From Argyresthia goedartella (taxonomy: Eukaryota > Arthropoda > Insecta > Lepidoptera > Argyresthiidae), in the NCBI GenBank assembly GCA_949825045.1, contig OX463807.1, positions 37,034,749-37,098,748 of the forward strand: a stretch of DNA of 64,000 nucleotides, given 5' to 3'. The notes beneath the pieces were generated by a model. That model was not told where the DNA came from. It searched no databases and worked only from the letters and a program-made list of their open reading frames with translations. This document shows, one piece after another, positions 51,143 to 61,691 of the stretch. Numbering within the stretch: the first letter of the stretch is position 1; each line of letters starts with the position of its first letter. The translations under genes and the position numbers were made by a program.

Positions 51143-51411
51143 ATTAACTACTCAAAAACTGAGGGTAGTTGGGACGGAACGCGATTTTGTGCTATTCAAT
51201 TCGGTACTGTGCAACTCACGATCGTTTAATATGAAAATAGCAACTTAAAGACATGTCATAATCAGATTTGTAAGCATAATCATTATTTTATACAATTTTA
51301 TACATATCTGCGGTGTTATAAGGTCAATGGCTACCCTTAGTGGCAGACAGATGTCTGGGAATTGCTTCGGCATTTCCGGATTTATGTTTATAAGTAAGAA
51401 AAGAAATAAGA

Positions 51412-51690
51412 GCACCGTGGACTAAAGGGTTCCACGCCTTGCTTCTCATCTCACACAGGAGATGCAGGTTCGATTCTTGACCATGTACCAATGAGATAGT
51501 TAATTTATCTTAAGTACATTATCGGACGTTCAGTGTTTCGGATGGCACGTTAAGTTGTAGGTCCCAGCTACTATCGCTATGGGGTAGTTGTCATAACACC
51601 ATTCCATCGACCAGCACTGAGCCAGCACTGAGCCAGCGTGGTGGGAAAGGCCCGTGGCCCTCGGTGAGCTACATTACTATATTTAAAGTA
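51412..51690 (+). mobile_element. tRNA-headed SINE, family S1
   Basis: Head: ACACAGGAGATGCAGGTTCGATTC (described here as the B-box region at about 51,455-51,478). Body: CATGTACCAATGAGATAGTT, CAGTGTTTCGGATGGCACGT and GTAGGTCCCAGCTACTATCG, with a duplicated CACTGAGCCAG unit near 51,617-51,640. Confidence 0.75.
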
Positions 51691-54020
51691 GGAAAAGTAC
51701 TGACTTGTGTATACAAGATGTAACAGAATCATGTGGGGCTATTGGGGACTTTAAATCATCGACTCGATCGATCGATTTGTACAAATATACAGTAAGTATC
51801 TAAACATAATTTTGAAATGCTTAATTATATAATAATAATAAAATAATATGTCATTTTGATTCTAATGTAATGCTTATTTTAATGGTATTTCTAAAGTATT
51901 GTTCGATCAACTCAATTTATTTTACTCTCGATAGCCTTGAATTATTATTTTATTATTATACAATTGTGTTGGTGTTAACAAAGGGCTTTTGGGAACTTTA
52001 AATCATATGATGTAAAAAACTAAATAATGGTGAAACAATGAAATTGTTTATATTGCATAATAATTAAATATTGCATATATGTCATAATTGCATAATAATT
52101 CAAATAACAAGATATATATTAAAAATAGTGTACAAAGGCAAATTAATCTCTAGTAAGAGATCTCTTCCAGCAAACAGAGTCAGGATAAGAAAGGTATACT
52201 TGACCACGTCAACATAATTTTAGATTTCTCTATATCAATCTTAGCCTTTATTTATTTGATACACCTTGTAGATCTGGCTGTGTTGCGGCTCAGATCTTCT
52301 TCAAACGAGTTATAGGTTCCATAACTATCCTTTTTATTAGAATAGTATGTAAATGGCTCATTTTTTTGATCGGGCCAATTTCATTTTTCATTTTTCCAAA
52401 AAAATCCTCTGACCGCCCAGCCCAAACGTAATTTATGGATCTCTATCCACAAACTCGTAGGCCTAAAGCGTAGATTGACTATATCGCGTTATGACTAGTC
52501 ATAAGTCGAAGTAGGCATATAGCTAGATAGACCTAACGCGATTTAGGTTAGAAGAGAGGAAGGCAAAGTGGTTCATAGACATGTTGATCTTTTGTCAAAT
52601 AACGGTGTAGGTACATATATAATAGAGAGTTAATATTTGTTTTGTGAATGTATTCTCATTTGAATGTTGTATGCTCTGATAAACGAAACTCTTACTTACT
52701 CTGTGGTTGTATGCTAACCAAGATATATCAAATGCTAATCTTCTGGGGCTTTGTGTTCATACTACCTTCTGAGAAATTTCTGCATTATATCTTTTTCTGA
52801 AATATACTCAGGCTTTGGACCTACCTACATTCAGCAGAATTAAGAATCTGCCGATTGCAGAACCCTAAATGCAGGCACACCGCAATAAATAAAACCACGG
52901 TTACCAAAAAAATCACTTACTTATGTTTATTTACCCAAACTAATAAAAATCATATGCATTTAAACCAAGGTAATATTTGACACATGATATACAAACTATC
53001 AAATGTGTAGTTTTTCTGCATTTAAGATTTAAAAGAAATTTTGCAGTACCTATCTGGACTATCTTTATAATAATCAATCAAAAAGTTTTTTTCGGAACGC
53101 GCCCGCCGCCGGTCAGCTGTCAAAGAAACGGCAACTGATTTTAATTGTAATTTTATATGTATTTAGGGCATAAATATAGTGCAACATTATTCATTGTTAG
53201 TGTTTATAAAAGGGGGACAAGTTTTTGCGGCCTGTTTTCTCAAGATTGCATCATCCACCGAGCCGTTACCTACTCGAATGTGAATTTGAATAACACAAAG
53301 GAATTTACCAGCTGAGTATTTTTGTTTCATAATCTTATCACGCTCAACACATATTTTAGACAAAACTAACCAGAACCACACGCATTCCACATCACAAATA
53401 ACTCAAAATCAGTGTAGTATCACTGCAAATTGATTACCGACCAACCTAGTGTCAATGTAAATTGTGTAAAGTAGATGCGCGGAGCCTGAGGTAGTTCTAT
53501 GGTTCTACAGTTCTCTGAACTTGTACACACCTGTTTAAATAACTATATCTCAGCTGTCACACCTACAAGGCTAGCAGAATTGTTGTAAACCTTATCACTG
53601 CAGAACTTTATCACCTGGTTTCAAAGTTTCACTATCCCTTTTGAGGTCATCATACACAACATAGGTAGTATAAAAATAGCATTATAGCGTATACATTAAG
53701 ACTAATTAGAATAAAAATTGAATAGTGTACTGATAAGAATAAATAAGTACCTAAATTTTATAACACCACTTTAATTTAGTTAGGTAATAGAGTAACAATA
53801 AACTACTTAGTATATATTAGGAATAAAGTCCATTTATTATATTCTACCTAGACTGACTGATTTGTTATTATTTAATAAATATGTACATTAAAGTTTTGTG
53901 TAGTTATTAGGTAAATTATTTTTCACATGAATTGGTTGCCAGTACTAAAACAATATAAACACATAGCACATACACAAATCGCCTCTCTTTATTAGAACTA
54001 TATTGTTTTACCCTGTCTCT
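51691..54020. other. No gene recognised; one LINE C-type 3' UTR scrap
   Basis: This is long AT-rich DNA. About 52,125-52,200 (minus) carries GTACAAAGGCAAATTAATCT and AGAGATCTCTTCCAGCAAAC, a LINE C-type 3' end. Around 53,096-53,150 a CGCGCCCGCC..GCTGTCAAAGAAACGGC patch resembles 45,155-45,185. Nothing else is recognisable. Confidence 0.45.
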
Positions 54021-54030
54021 CGGTTCCAGC

Positions 54031-54354
54031 ATGGTGTCCAAGATGACAACGCGCAGAGCTGAGACCGCACTGCAGCTTCACAACGCTCTTCAAGATCTTT
54101 TGACCTCAAGAGTACTTAATGATAAATATGAACAAGAGAGAGCTGACAGTCAACTGGAGATTGAGAAAATTCTTATCTCAAATAAGAATCTTAAAAGCCA
54201 GTTGAGCCAGCTGCATTCAGCGCTTGAACAACAGTTACAAGAAGCAAATCAAAGTATACAACAGCTGATGGACCAAAAGGCTGAGGAAGACACAGAAAAA
54301 AATATCTCTCTGTACCATGAGTTGGTCGGGCAAATTCATTTGACTCCAACATAG
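54031..54354 (+). CDS. Coiled-coil frame: LINE ORF1 fragment or exon-like sequence
   Basis: This 107-residue frame is predicted to be almost wholly helical. From residue about 25 to 90 it has a heptad pattern (LNDKYEQERADSQLEIEKIL, LKSQLSQLHSALEQQLQEAN). It begins ATGGTG directly after a pyrimidine-rich tract ending TTCCAG, a good 3' splice-site match. It ends in TAG about 65 bp before LINE E ORF2 sequence begins. The LEIEKILISNKNLKSQL part resembles the coiled coil of LINE D ORF1. I favour an ORF1 remnant of LINE E fused to RT sequence by an internal deletion; a host exon is the alternative. Confidence 0.4.
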   Translation: MVSKMTTRRAETALQLHNALQDLLTSRVLNDKYEQERADSQLEIEKILISNKNLKSQLSQLHSALEQQLQEANQSIQQLMDQKAEEDTEKNISLYHELVGQIHLTPT

Positions 54355-54419
54355 CAGCCAAAACCAATAATAAATGACATAACAAGTACTTAAAAGAAAA
54401 CTACACCGCTGTTAAAAAC

Positions 54420-56141
54420 ATGAAAATAAAGGCACAATGTTTCTGTCTAAAGATAGGTGATGATGTTGTTAAATCCAGCGCTGATGTTGCTCGAGCTTTT
54501 GAAACATTCTTCACCAATGTACCCTTACTCACAACAGACCGTCTAAATTCATCTCCATATGAAGCAGAGACTTTATTAAAAAATAACACTAGCGTCAGTA
54601 ATGTATATTTAAAATTTTATCATATATATCCCCAGGACGTTGTCAAAACGTTTAAATTACTTAACTTAAAAAATACGGAAGACCTGTGGGGTATATCAGT
54701 CAAAGTCATTGGTTCAGTAATTCTAGTTATTACCCCACACTTAGCTTATATATTCAATAAATGTGGTGACGATGGAGCTTTTCCAGACCTCATGAAACAC
54801 AGTAAACTGATACCTCTGTTCAAGTCGGGAGATAAGGGCGATCCTTCAAATTTCAGACCAATATCTGTTCTTCCAACACTAAGTAAAATATTTGAAAAGA
54901 TTATACTCAATCAAATGCTCTCACACTTCAACCGTACAAAGCAACTCCACGCTAAACAATATGGTTTCACTAGGGGTAAATCGACTACGGATGCAGGTAT
55001 TACCCTTGTATCTCATATTTATTCTGCATGGGAGGCCGCACAGGATGCTATCGGAGTTTTTTGCGACCTGTCGAAGGCATTTGATTGTGTTGATCATAAT
55101 ACGCTATTTATTAAATTAAATCATTACGGAGTTAGAAATAAAGCATTGGATCTACTAAGATCATAACTAAGCAATAGAATTCAAAAGGCAGAAGTTAACG
55201 GCGTTAAATCTGATGGATTGAGTGTTAAAATTGGCGTTCCACAAGGTTCTATATTAGGCCCTTTCTTATTGCCGGTATATATTTACGATCTGCCTTTCAT
55301 GTTGGAGAAATTAACTGACATAGTGTTGTTTGCTGATGATACTTCAATGGCCTTCAAAATTGAAAGACAAAAAGGAGATTTTGATGATGTTAATGGTGTA
55401 TTGTCTTAAACCTTGAATTGGTTCACAGTTAATAATTTATTGTCAAACGCTAGTAAAACCAAGTGTGTCAAATTCTCACTTCCAAATGTCAGGCAAGTTG
55501 AGACCAGTTTAGTGTTAGACAACAGCACGTTAGAATTGGTAAATGATGCGAAGTTTCTTGGAATAACCATTGATATCAAATTGCAGTGGGGACCCCACAT
55601 AGATAAATTAGCTGGTAAATTAAGTTCTGCCGCTTACGCTGTTAGGAACATCAGACAAAGCACGGATGTGGCTACATCTAGGCTAGTATATTTTAGTTAC
55701 TTTCATAGTGTCATGTGCTATGGTATTTTGTTGTGGGGGAAAGCAGCGGATATTCAAACTTTTTTATTTTACAGAAAAGAGCTAAAACGAACAGACTCCT
55801 TAAGAGAGCTTTTTAAAGAAATTAACATACTAACTGTAGCTAGTCAATTTATTTTCGAAAATATAATGTATATACGCAAGAACCTTATAACATTTACCAA
55901 ACTTAGCGATAGCTGCAATGTTAACCTAATAAATAATCACAGACTGTGGGCGCCCCGATTCAGACTCGCGAAGGTTAGCAATTCTTTCAAGGGTCAGTGC
56001 ATTCTCTACTATAATAAGAAACCTCTGGAGATTTTGAAATTGCCATTTGAGCAGTTTAAAAAGCATGTTAAAGCGACTTTGTCGAAAAAGGGATATTACA
56101 ATGTTCGAGATTACTTAAATGACAGGACTGTATGGGGTTAA
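54420..56141 (+). pseudogene. LINE E ORF2 reverse transcriptase, degenerate
   Basis: It begins in the region before the RT (VARAFETFFTNVPLLTTDRL) and reads FRPISVLPTLSKIFEKII, GVFCDLSKAFDCVDHNTL, GVPQGSILGPFLL and catalytic FADDTSMAF (about 55,331-55,357). The thumb and C-terminal blocks follow (GILLWGKAADIQ, YYNVRDYLNDRTVWG). Lesions: TAA after LRS at about 55,164; TAA at 55,407-55,409; and a deletion with frame change near 55,765-55,790, where KRAIRAIYNL is missing. The endonuclease is absent. The rest is close to the minus-strand copy at 37 kb. Confidence 0.88.
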
Positions 56142-56270
56142 TCTAGCTCAACACAGACCTCGCTGTTAATAATTTTGTAATTATTTATTATTGCCAGCTT
56201 ATTAAATTAAAAAAATCATAATTATATTAGTTAAGCACAACCTATTTTTAAAAGAGATCTAAAAATAAAT

Positions 56271-56304
56271 CTGTGGGAGTTTCTACGCCCTTCTTCTCCC
56301 ACAG
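56271..56304 (+). other. LINE E 3' UTR stem-loop
   Basis: CTGTGGGAG pairs with CTCCCACAG over 9 bp around a 16-nt loop that starts TTTCT and ends TTCTT. It is identical in the copy at 36,871-36,904. Confidence 0.7.
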
Positions 56305-56608
56305 TGGTCCAATGTAGAGAAGAGGCAAAAAATGACCTTTGCTAAGTATATGTAAATATCTACAGTAATAAAGTACTTTTACTTTGACTTTGAATCTGAC
56401 AAACGGTCCTCTCTGTCTATTATGCTTTTTCTTCTTTTTTAATATTAGGTTTAGGAAAATGTAATATTTCTAAAAGAACTGCTCAAAATTCTCATCTAAC
56501 TAATTTTTAACCGAAACAACTATCCTTTATTCTAAAAGCAATACAATATGGATAAATATAATAAATATAGTGACATCTTCAGAGTTCATTTTAAACGAAT
56601 TAAACGCA

Positions 56609-57110
56609 GAAATCAGAAATCAGAAATCAGATATTTTATTGTGGTACGTAGTTTAAAGTAGATGTTACATAGTATGTTTTGTCCTTACGTCCAGCCGCGA
56701 GGCGTACAAATAATACAAATAACCAAATAAACAACAGGTGAGTTAAAAATATAGGCAACAAACAATACATTAAACCATTACAATATTACAATGATGTCAA
56801 AAAAAAAAATGTCAAATATATTATTATTGTATGTCATATGTAAAATTGTATTTAGTAAAAGGTGATTAAAAAATTAAAAAAGATGTCAATGGCAATAGTT
56901 TAGTAGATATAACATGTCAACACTATGCTAAATATTCACCTACAGAGTAGTATGCTTTATCAGCCAAATAATCTTTTAATCTAAGCTTGAACTTGTTTGG
57001 GTTATCTATATTCATAATTGAGACAGGAACCTTATTGTATATTGTCGAGGCCATACCGAATACACTGTTGCTGAACAGTGCAGTTTTGTGTCTGGTAGCG
57101 CGTATATTTT
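56609..57110 (-). mobile_element. LINE family H, 3' end (minus)
   Basis: On the minus strand, the last about 60 ORF2 codons (57,110-56,923) are followed by about 0.3 kb of 3' UTR, an ATAAAATAT signal and a tail of TGATTTC repeats (56,609-56,632). Confidence 0.75.
56923..57110 (-). pseudogene. LINE H ORF2 C-terminus
   Basis: The minus strand reads LFSNSVFGMASTIYNKVPVS, then NPNKFKLRLKDYLADKAYYS and VGEYLA with TAG at 56,923-56,925. This is the typical C-terminal signature of CR1/Jockey-type ORF2 proteins. Nothing upstream of it survives: the (TA)n tract begins 100 bp beyond. Confidence 0.75.
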
Positions 57111-57203
57111 TGTTGTTGCAATCGCATATTGTTTATGCGTATTATCCCTAGTCTGTGGATTGATTGTATTCTTTGACTGATACAACTTGATGGATGACAC
57201 ATG

Positions 57204-57210
<7 letters not shown>

Positions 57211-57262
<52 letters not shown>
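57211..57262. repeat. (TA)n microsatellite
   Basis: About 26 TA units. Confidence 0.95.
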
Positions 57263-57264
<2 letters not shown>

Positions 57265-57994
57265 TAGAGCACTCCAGATCAAACGTCAATGAATAATCAC
57301 AAATAAGTTTGCAAACGTAGGTTTAGACAAAACGCGATTTAGGCTGATGAAAATTTAGGCAGATTAAAATTTAGCTTGAATACGAAGAGGACATACTGCG
57401 GAATATGCCTACACGATCATTGGCATTAAGCTAGTGATATATGACGTTTAGGCATAACGCGACTTAGTCTATCTACGAATTAGGTCCACCCTCCTAGAAG
57501 GCGAAAATTTATCTGGCCCCGTGGCGTAAGCTAATCTCATTCGTAAGCCATTGACGCTAGCGAGACGCTTTCACTGGGTTAGATAAGTTTTTTGGATCTA
57601 TACCTAACCTACTAGTAATTCATTTCTTGGTAAACAACTCCTATATCAAATTCATAATTAGCGAAAAAAGCTACATTCGTGTCACGCAATAAACTTGGCT
57701 TTAACTTTTGTGATTTCGGTGAGATTTAGTATTCGTCGTTAAGCAATTTCAAAGATAATATTTCAGCGTTTTAATAACGTTCATAAAATGCAAATTGCTA
57801 AGTCATCAAAATCAAGCCTTAACGGTGACTTAAGTGAGTTACCTATTAATTGAGCTATATAAAGGTTATTACCAGTAATGACTTTTGGGTATACTTGTTA
57901 CCTACGCAGCCCGAATTCACAGCTGACGCCTTAGGGTAATGACATCTCGAAATCTTGATCGCGCTTCTATTTCTCCGGAGGCAAAGTCGACAAC
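57263..57994. other. No gene recognised
   Basis: This is AT-rich sequence with several CGATTTAGGC-like strings (about 57,330-57,480), similar to strings near 52,470-52,550. No frame is recognised. Confidence 0.35.
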
Positions 57995-58160
57995 TCAAAC
58001 ATAAACATTTATAGACAGCCACATACTTTCTGGCCCCACACTAGGATACCGTGTGTCGTGGAACCAAAAACGGCGACGTCATACACATACGGGATTTTCT
58101 TTTCGAACCCGGGACCTCTCCCATGGTAGGCAGAGCCACAACCACAGAGGTCGTAAAAAA
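57995..58160 (-). mobile_element. tRNA-headed SINE, family S3 (minus)
   Basis: It runs from AACATAAACATTTATAGACA through GGCCCCACACTAGGATACC to CGAACCCGGGACCTCTCCCA and CACAGAGGTCGT. Confidence 0.7.
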
Positions 58161-58420
58161 TTTGAGTTCTACGCTACAGATAGGATCACCTGGTATTGAC
58201 CTCCTTGACCCCTCGAAAATATTTTTTGAGGCGTCGCGATTTTGCCCCTTAAGCCATGGTAATAAAATTTAAAACCTATAAAGGGTTTTTGGGTACTACA
58301 GTACCCAAGTGTGCTCGAGTGATTTGTCATCTTAAACGTTTTTGTTATGTAGCCGTAACAGTGTCCCACTACTGGGCAAAGGCCCCCCTCTTGGAACCAC
58401 ACGTCCCTGGATTGCACCAC

Positions 58421-58605
58421 ACAAACATAAACATTTAAATACTTATCTGTCTACGTCTACGTCTAAACGTCGCTCTGCCAGCGAGAGGTCCCGGGTTCGA
58501 TCCCCGGCTGGAGGTAAAAAAAAATACAGGTCTCAGTTGTTTTTATGTCCGTGACGTCGCTGTTTCTTGTACCCACAATATAGGGTATTCTAGTGTGGGG
58601 CCAGA
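58421..58605 (+). mobile_element. tRNA-headed SINE, family S3 (plus)
   Basis: CGAGAGGTCCCGGGTTCGAT and a perfect CCGGG/CCCGG T-arm, then GTGACGTCGCTGTTTCTTGT and GTGTGGGGCCAGAAGCA. Confidence 0.7.
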
Positions 58606-58772
58606 AGCACTACACTAGGATTGGTCGTGGGCACCAGAAACAACCACGTCACAAAAGTTTATAAACATCCATCTGGGTATTTTTTTTCATTCTCCTCAGC
58701 CAGGATTCCAACCCGAGACCTCTCCCTTGGGAGACAGAGGCTCGTGCCGCAAGGCCGCAGAGGTCTCAGCTC
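58606..58772 (-). mobile_element. tRNA-headed SINE, family S3 (minus), tail to tail with the previous copy
   Basis: On the plus strand: CACTACACTAGGATTGGTC, CACCAGAAACAACCACGTCA, then CCAACCCGAGACCTCTCCCT and GCCGCAGAGGTCTC. Confidence 0.65.
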
Positions 58773-59090
58773 GTTATCGTACTCAGCGCAGACCCCGCGC
58801 CACTTCCGCCCTCCATACAAACAATGGGTCCCAATGAAAAGGCCCTAATAACCAGGCATATCGTTAGCTCGCTGAGTGGATGTGAAAAATAGTTGTTTTA
58901 ACTTCAATTTATTAAATCGGTATCGAAAATTTAATTCCCCTGAAAACCTTTTAATCGTCTTTTGTTTTATTATTCACATTGAAGAAGCAAAACTGCTATT
59001 TGTCTGTGATACCCAATCCAAAGAATGAATTGTTAGAAATGAGAAAGGTTTTTTTTCCACGCCGATTAGATGAATTTTTTGGTAAAAATA

Positions 59091-59203
59091 TAGTAGAACC
59101 ATGGCAAAGGACATAGGACGCGGACGAGAAAGCAAGATTTTAGTCGATGAAACTGATTAAATATCCTGTATACCTGAAAATTGCACAGATCATTAAGAGT
59201 ATA
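59091..59203 (+). repeat. 0.11 kb repeat, copy 2
   Basis: This is the direct copy of 51,031-51,142, with a few substitutions (for example GGACGCGGACGAGAAAGCAA against GGACGCAGACGAAAAAGCAA). Confidence 0.8.
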
Positions 59204-59609
59204 AGTCAAAAAGCCAAGAAATGTGAGCCGTAAAGTTAAAATAATCGAACTGTAGTAAAAATTTTGGGTTTCCTTGATATATGCGCAATAATTCTACTAA
59301 CTTCTGAAGTAAATGTCGTATTCTTCGCGAGTTTGTCCTCAAAGCAATGTCGTCTCCAGCGACCGCGATGAAACGGATATACCCCATTAAGTCTAGATGA
59401 GAGCAGATCGTATCGCCTCAGCCTTCAAGCAGTCAACTGCAGAGCGTTCTAGTTCTAACTTATTGAAGAGGCTAGACGGCTCGGTCTAGAGCGCTTTAGC
59501 AAGAGACGATCGTTAGTTGCTTCGTCTGCAAGCTTTCACTCTCTTTTAAAAAGAAGAAAAAAACGATAATGGAAAATTTCGCAAGAAAACATTCGTATAT
59601 CTACAGCTG
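59204..59609. other. No gene recognised
   Basis: Unrecognised sequence. Confidence 0.35.
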
Positions 59610-59822
59610 TGGCGACATACGACCTCTGTGGCGCTGAGGTTGTGGCTCTGCCCAGCATGCGAGAGGTCCCGGGTTTCATCCCCAACTGGGAATAAAGAAG
59701 TAAAACAATCCCCAGGTCTCGGATGTTTGTATGTTTGTGATGGCGCTGTTTCTGGTTCCCAAGACACAGGGTATCCTAGTGTGGGGTTACAAGCAATGTA
59801 TGCGCCTATATATAAATGTTTT
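59610..59822 (+). mobile_element. tRNA-headed SINE, family S3 (plus)
   Basis: CGAGAGGTCCCGGGTTTCAT (B box with one change), GATGGCGCTGTTTCTGGTTC, GGGTATCCTAGTGTGGGGTT and a terminal TATATATAAATGTTTTT. Confidence 0.7.
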
Positions 59823-60035
59823 TAAAAAAAGTGTGCGCATGGGAAAAGGCGTGACATTTTTTTTTAGAAGAAGAAGTTAAATGTTTTGCTACTCGAAAAA
59901 AATCATCATCCCTAAGGTAAAAAACTAAACTTAAAGCGTTGGATGGTCCGAAATAACGGTTATTCATACAAACACAACAATGGAACTCAATGGTACAAGT
60001 GCACAGAACAAAACTACTTACAGTACTTTCGTAGT

Positions 60036-60412
60036 TCTTAGGGTTCCGTTGATAAACCGGCAATATAGTAAATTATTATTTTTATCAATCAAAATAATAA
60101 TTTACTGTTCTGACTATCGGTCTATAAAAAACCAGTTGATAAAGATTGGCACACTTGGTTGTTAGTATTCAGAGTTCATCGTGCATATTGGTTGCCGGTG
60201 CAGCAAAAAATAATGAAACACACGCAATTATAAAAACTAAAAAACCGGTCAAGCGCGAGTCTAACTCGCGCACCAAGGGTTCCGTACCACCTAACAATAG
60301 TAGGGATGGTGTGAGTGAATAGTTAGATTTTATGTAGCAAAATGTCGTTTACAAAGTTAGTAGTGCGGCTACTTTCACACTCCATGTACGTAACCAGGTG
60401 CTGTAACAGCAA
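60036..60412 (+). repeat. Interspersed repeat L fragments
   Basis: 60,036-60,056 (TTAGGGTTCCGTTGATAAAC) is an inverse L end. 60,238-60,412 is a plus-strand L start: ACCGGTCAAGCGCGAGTCTA, AAGGGTTCCGTACCACC and GCGGCTACTTTCACACTCCA. A C-run of about 14 follows at about 60,414-60,427. Confidence 0.65.
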
Positions 60413-60427
60413 ACCCCCCCCCCCCCT

Positions 60428-61485
60428 CTACGTATTTGAAATAGCAATGAATAAACCCTACGAGTTTCCCGAACGAATCTATGAAAAGTAAATTTAAAGA
60501 TATAACCAACTAACCATTGATTTAATGTCAGACGGAATTAAACCCTTACATATTTTTTATTGGAATATTTCTCCAATTGAAAAGATTCTAATACCAACGA
60601 TTGCGAATATCTTATTTAGATGATTTGGCCAAAGTAGTGGTGATCGTCTACGGGTAGGACTGTAGACGTTGTGATAGTAATAACCTAAAGTTCTTTTTAG
60701 AGTGGTGTTGGTTAAACAGTATCGTCAAGAGGTTCCTCAGTCAGTGATGAATATAAGTGACATAAAAATATTGATATGCATCGAGTCCGAGCTTATTAGA
60801 ATAAATTCCAAGTAAAAAACCATTTAAAAGACATTTCGATTACATGTGGTGTTTATAAAGGAGGGTTTGTGCTAGAGCTCACGGCCAGAAGGGACACGAG
60901 CCCTAGGGAAGGCCCCACAACCCGCCCAACACCAGTGGAGGTCAACCGAGTTCTACGGACCCAAGACAGATGAAGTTAGATTTAGCTAAGCAAAATAAGC
61001 TTAAATTTTATAAAAAAATGCTTATAGCCACTCAAAATTGTAAACACAATTTATAAGAAAACATAGGGTTAACTATGTGTTCATTAGTACGCTTTTCGCG
61101 TTATCTTTCACCTGTTTTGGGGCCATCCTCCTCCCACACATTCCCATATACAATCTACATGACTGCAATATTTAAGACTGCTGAAGACCTGGAATTATCC
61201 AACTGAATACACCAGCACCTGGAGACCGTCCGAATCTACTCAAATCCCTGTCGAATTAGTTTCCCTGCCAATAAACCACATAAAGACTATTTACGATATA
61301 TATTTTTTTATATGATTTGATATTGTGATTTCTCTCATCCATCAGTCCAACATGTTTGTTGATCGGTTACGGGATATTTTATTTGTACATACTCGGTATT
61401 TAGGTTATCTTGAGAGACACGTCTCTTAAGTTTTATTCCGTAACCCTGTGGATGTTCATCCAGATATTTTATATATAAATTAGTT
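60428..61485. other. No gene recognised
   Basis: This is AT-rich left flank of the piggyBac element. No frame or repeat is recognised. Confidence 0.4.
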
Positions 61486-61691
61486 TTAACCCATATCATC
61501 CTAGTGTTCCATTTTTAAAACGGTTATTTTTTTATTTTTTTACTCGAATTTTTGAACGCGTCTTTAAAGTAAAGTTTTTATGTTGGTATTACTGACATTT
61601 CTAGCTGTCAGATGAACACATGTAATTTCACATCGCGTGGTTTTGTTGATCTAGAAAACATAATTGTGTTTGTAAGTTTTGAGTGAAAAAT

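Larger units (their letters stand above)
54420..56395 (+). mobile_element. LINE family E, plus-strand copy
   Basis: It contains RT-to-C-terminus ORF2, a 3' UTR with the 9-bp stem-loop at 56,271-56,304, and a tail of CAGTAATAAAGTACTTTTAC followed by TTTGACTTTG. Other copies are at 17.3, 18.3, 36.8 and 43.65 kb. Confidence 0.88.
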
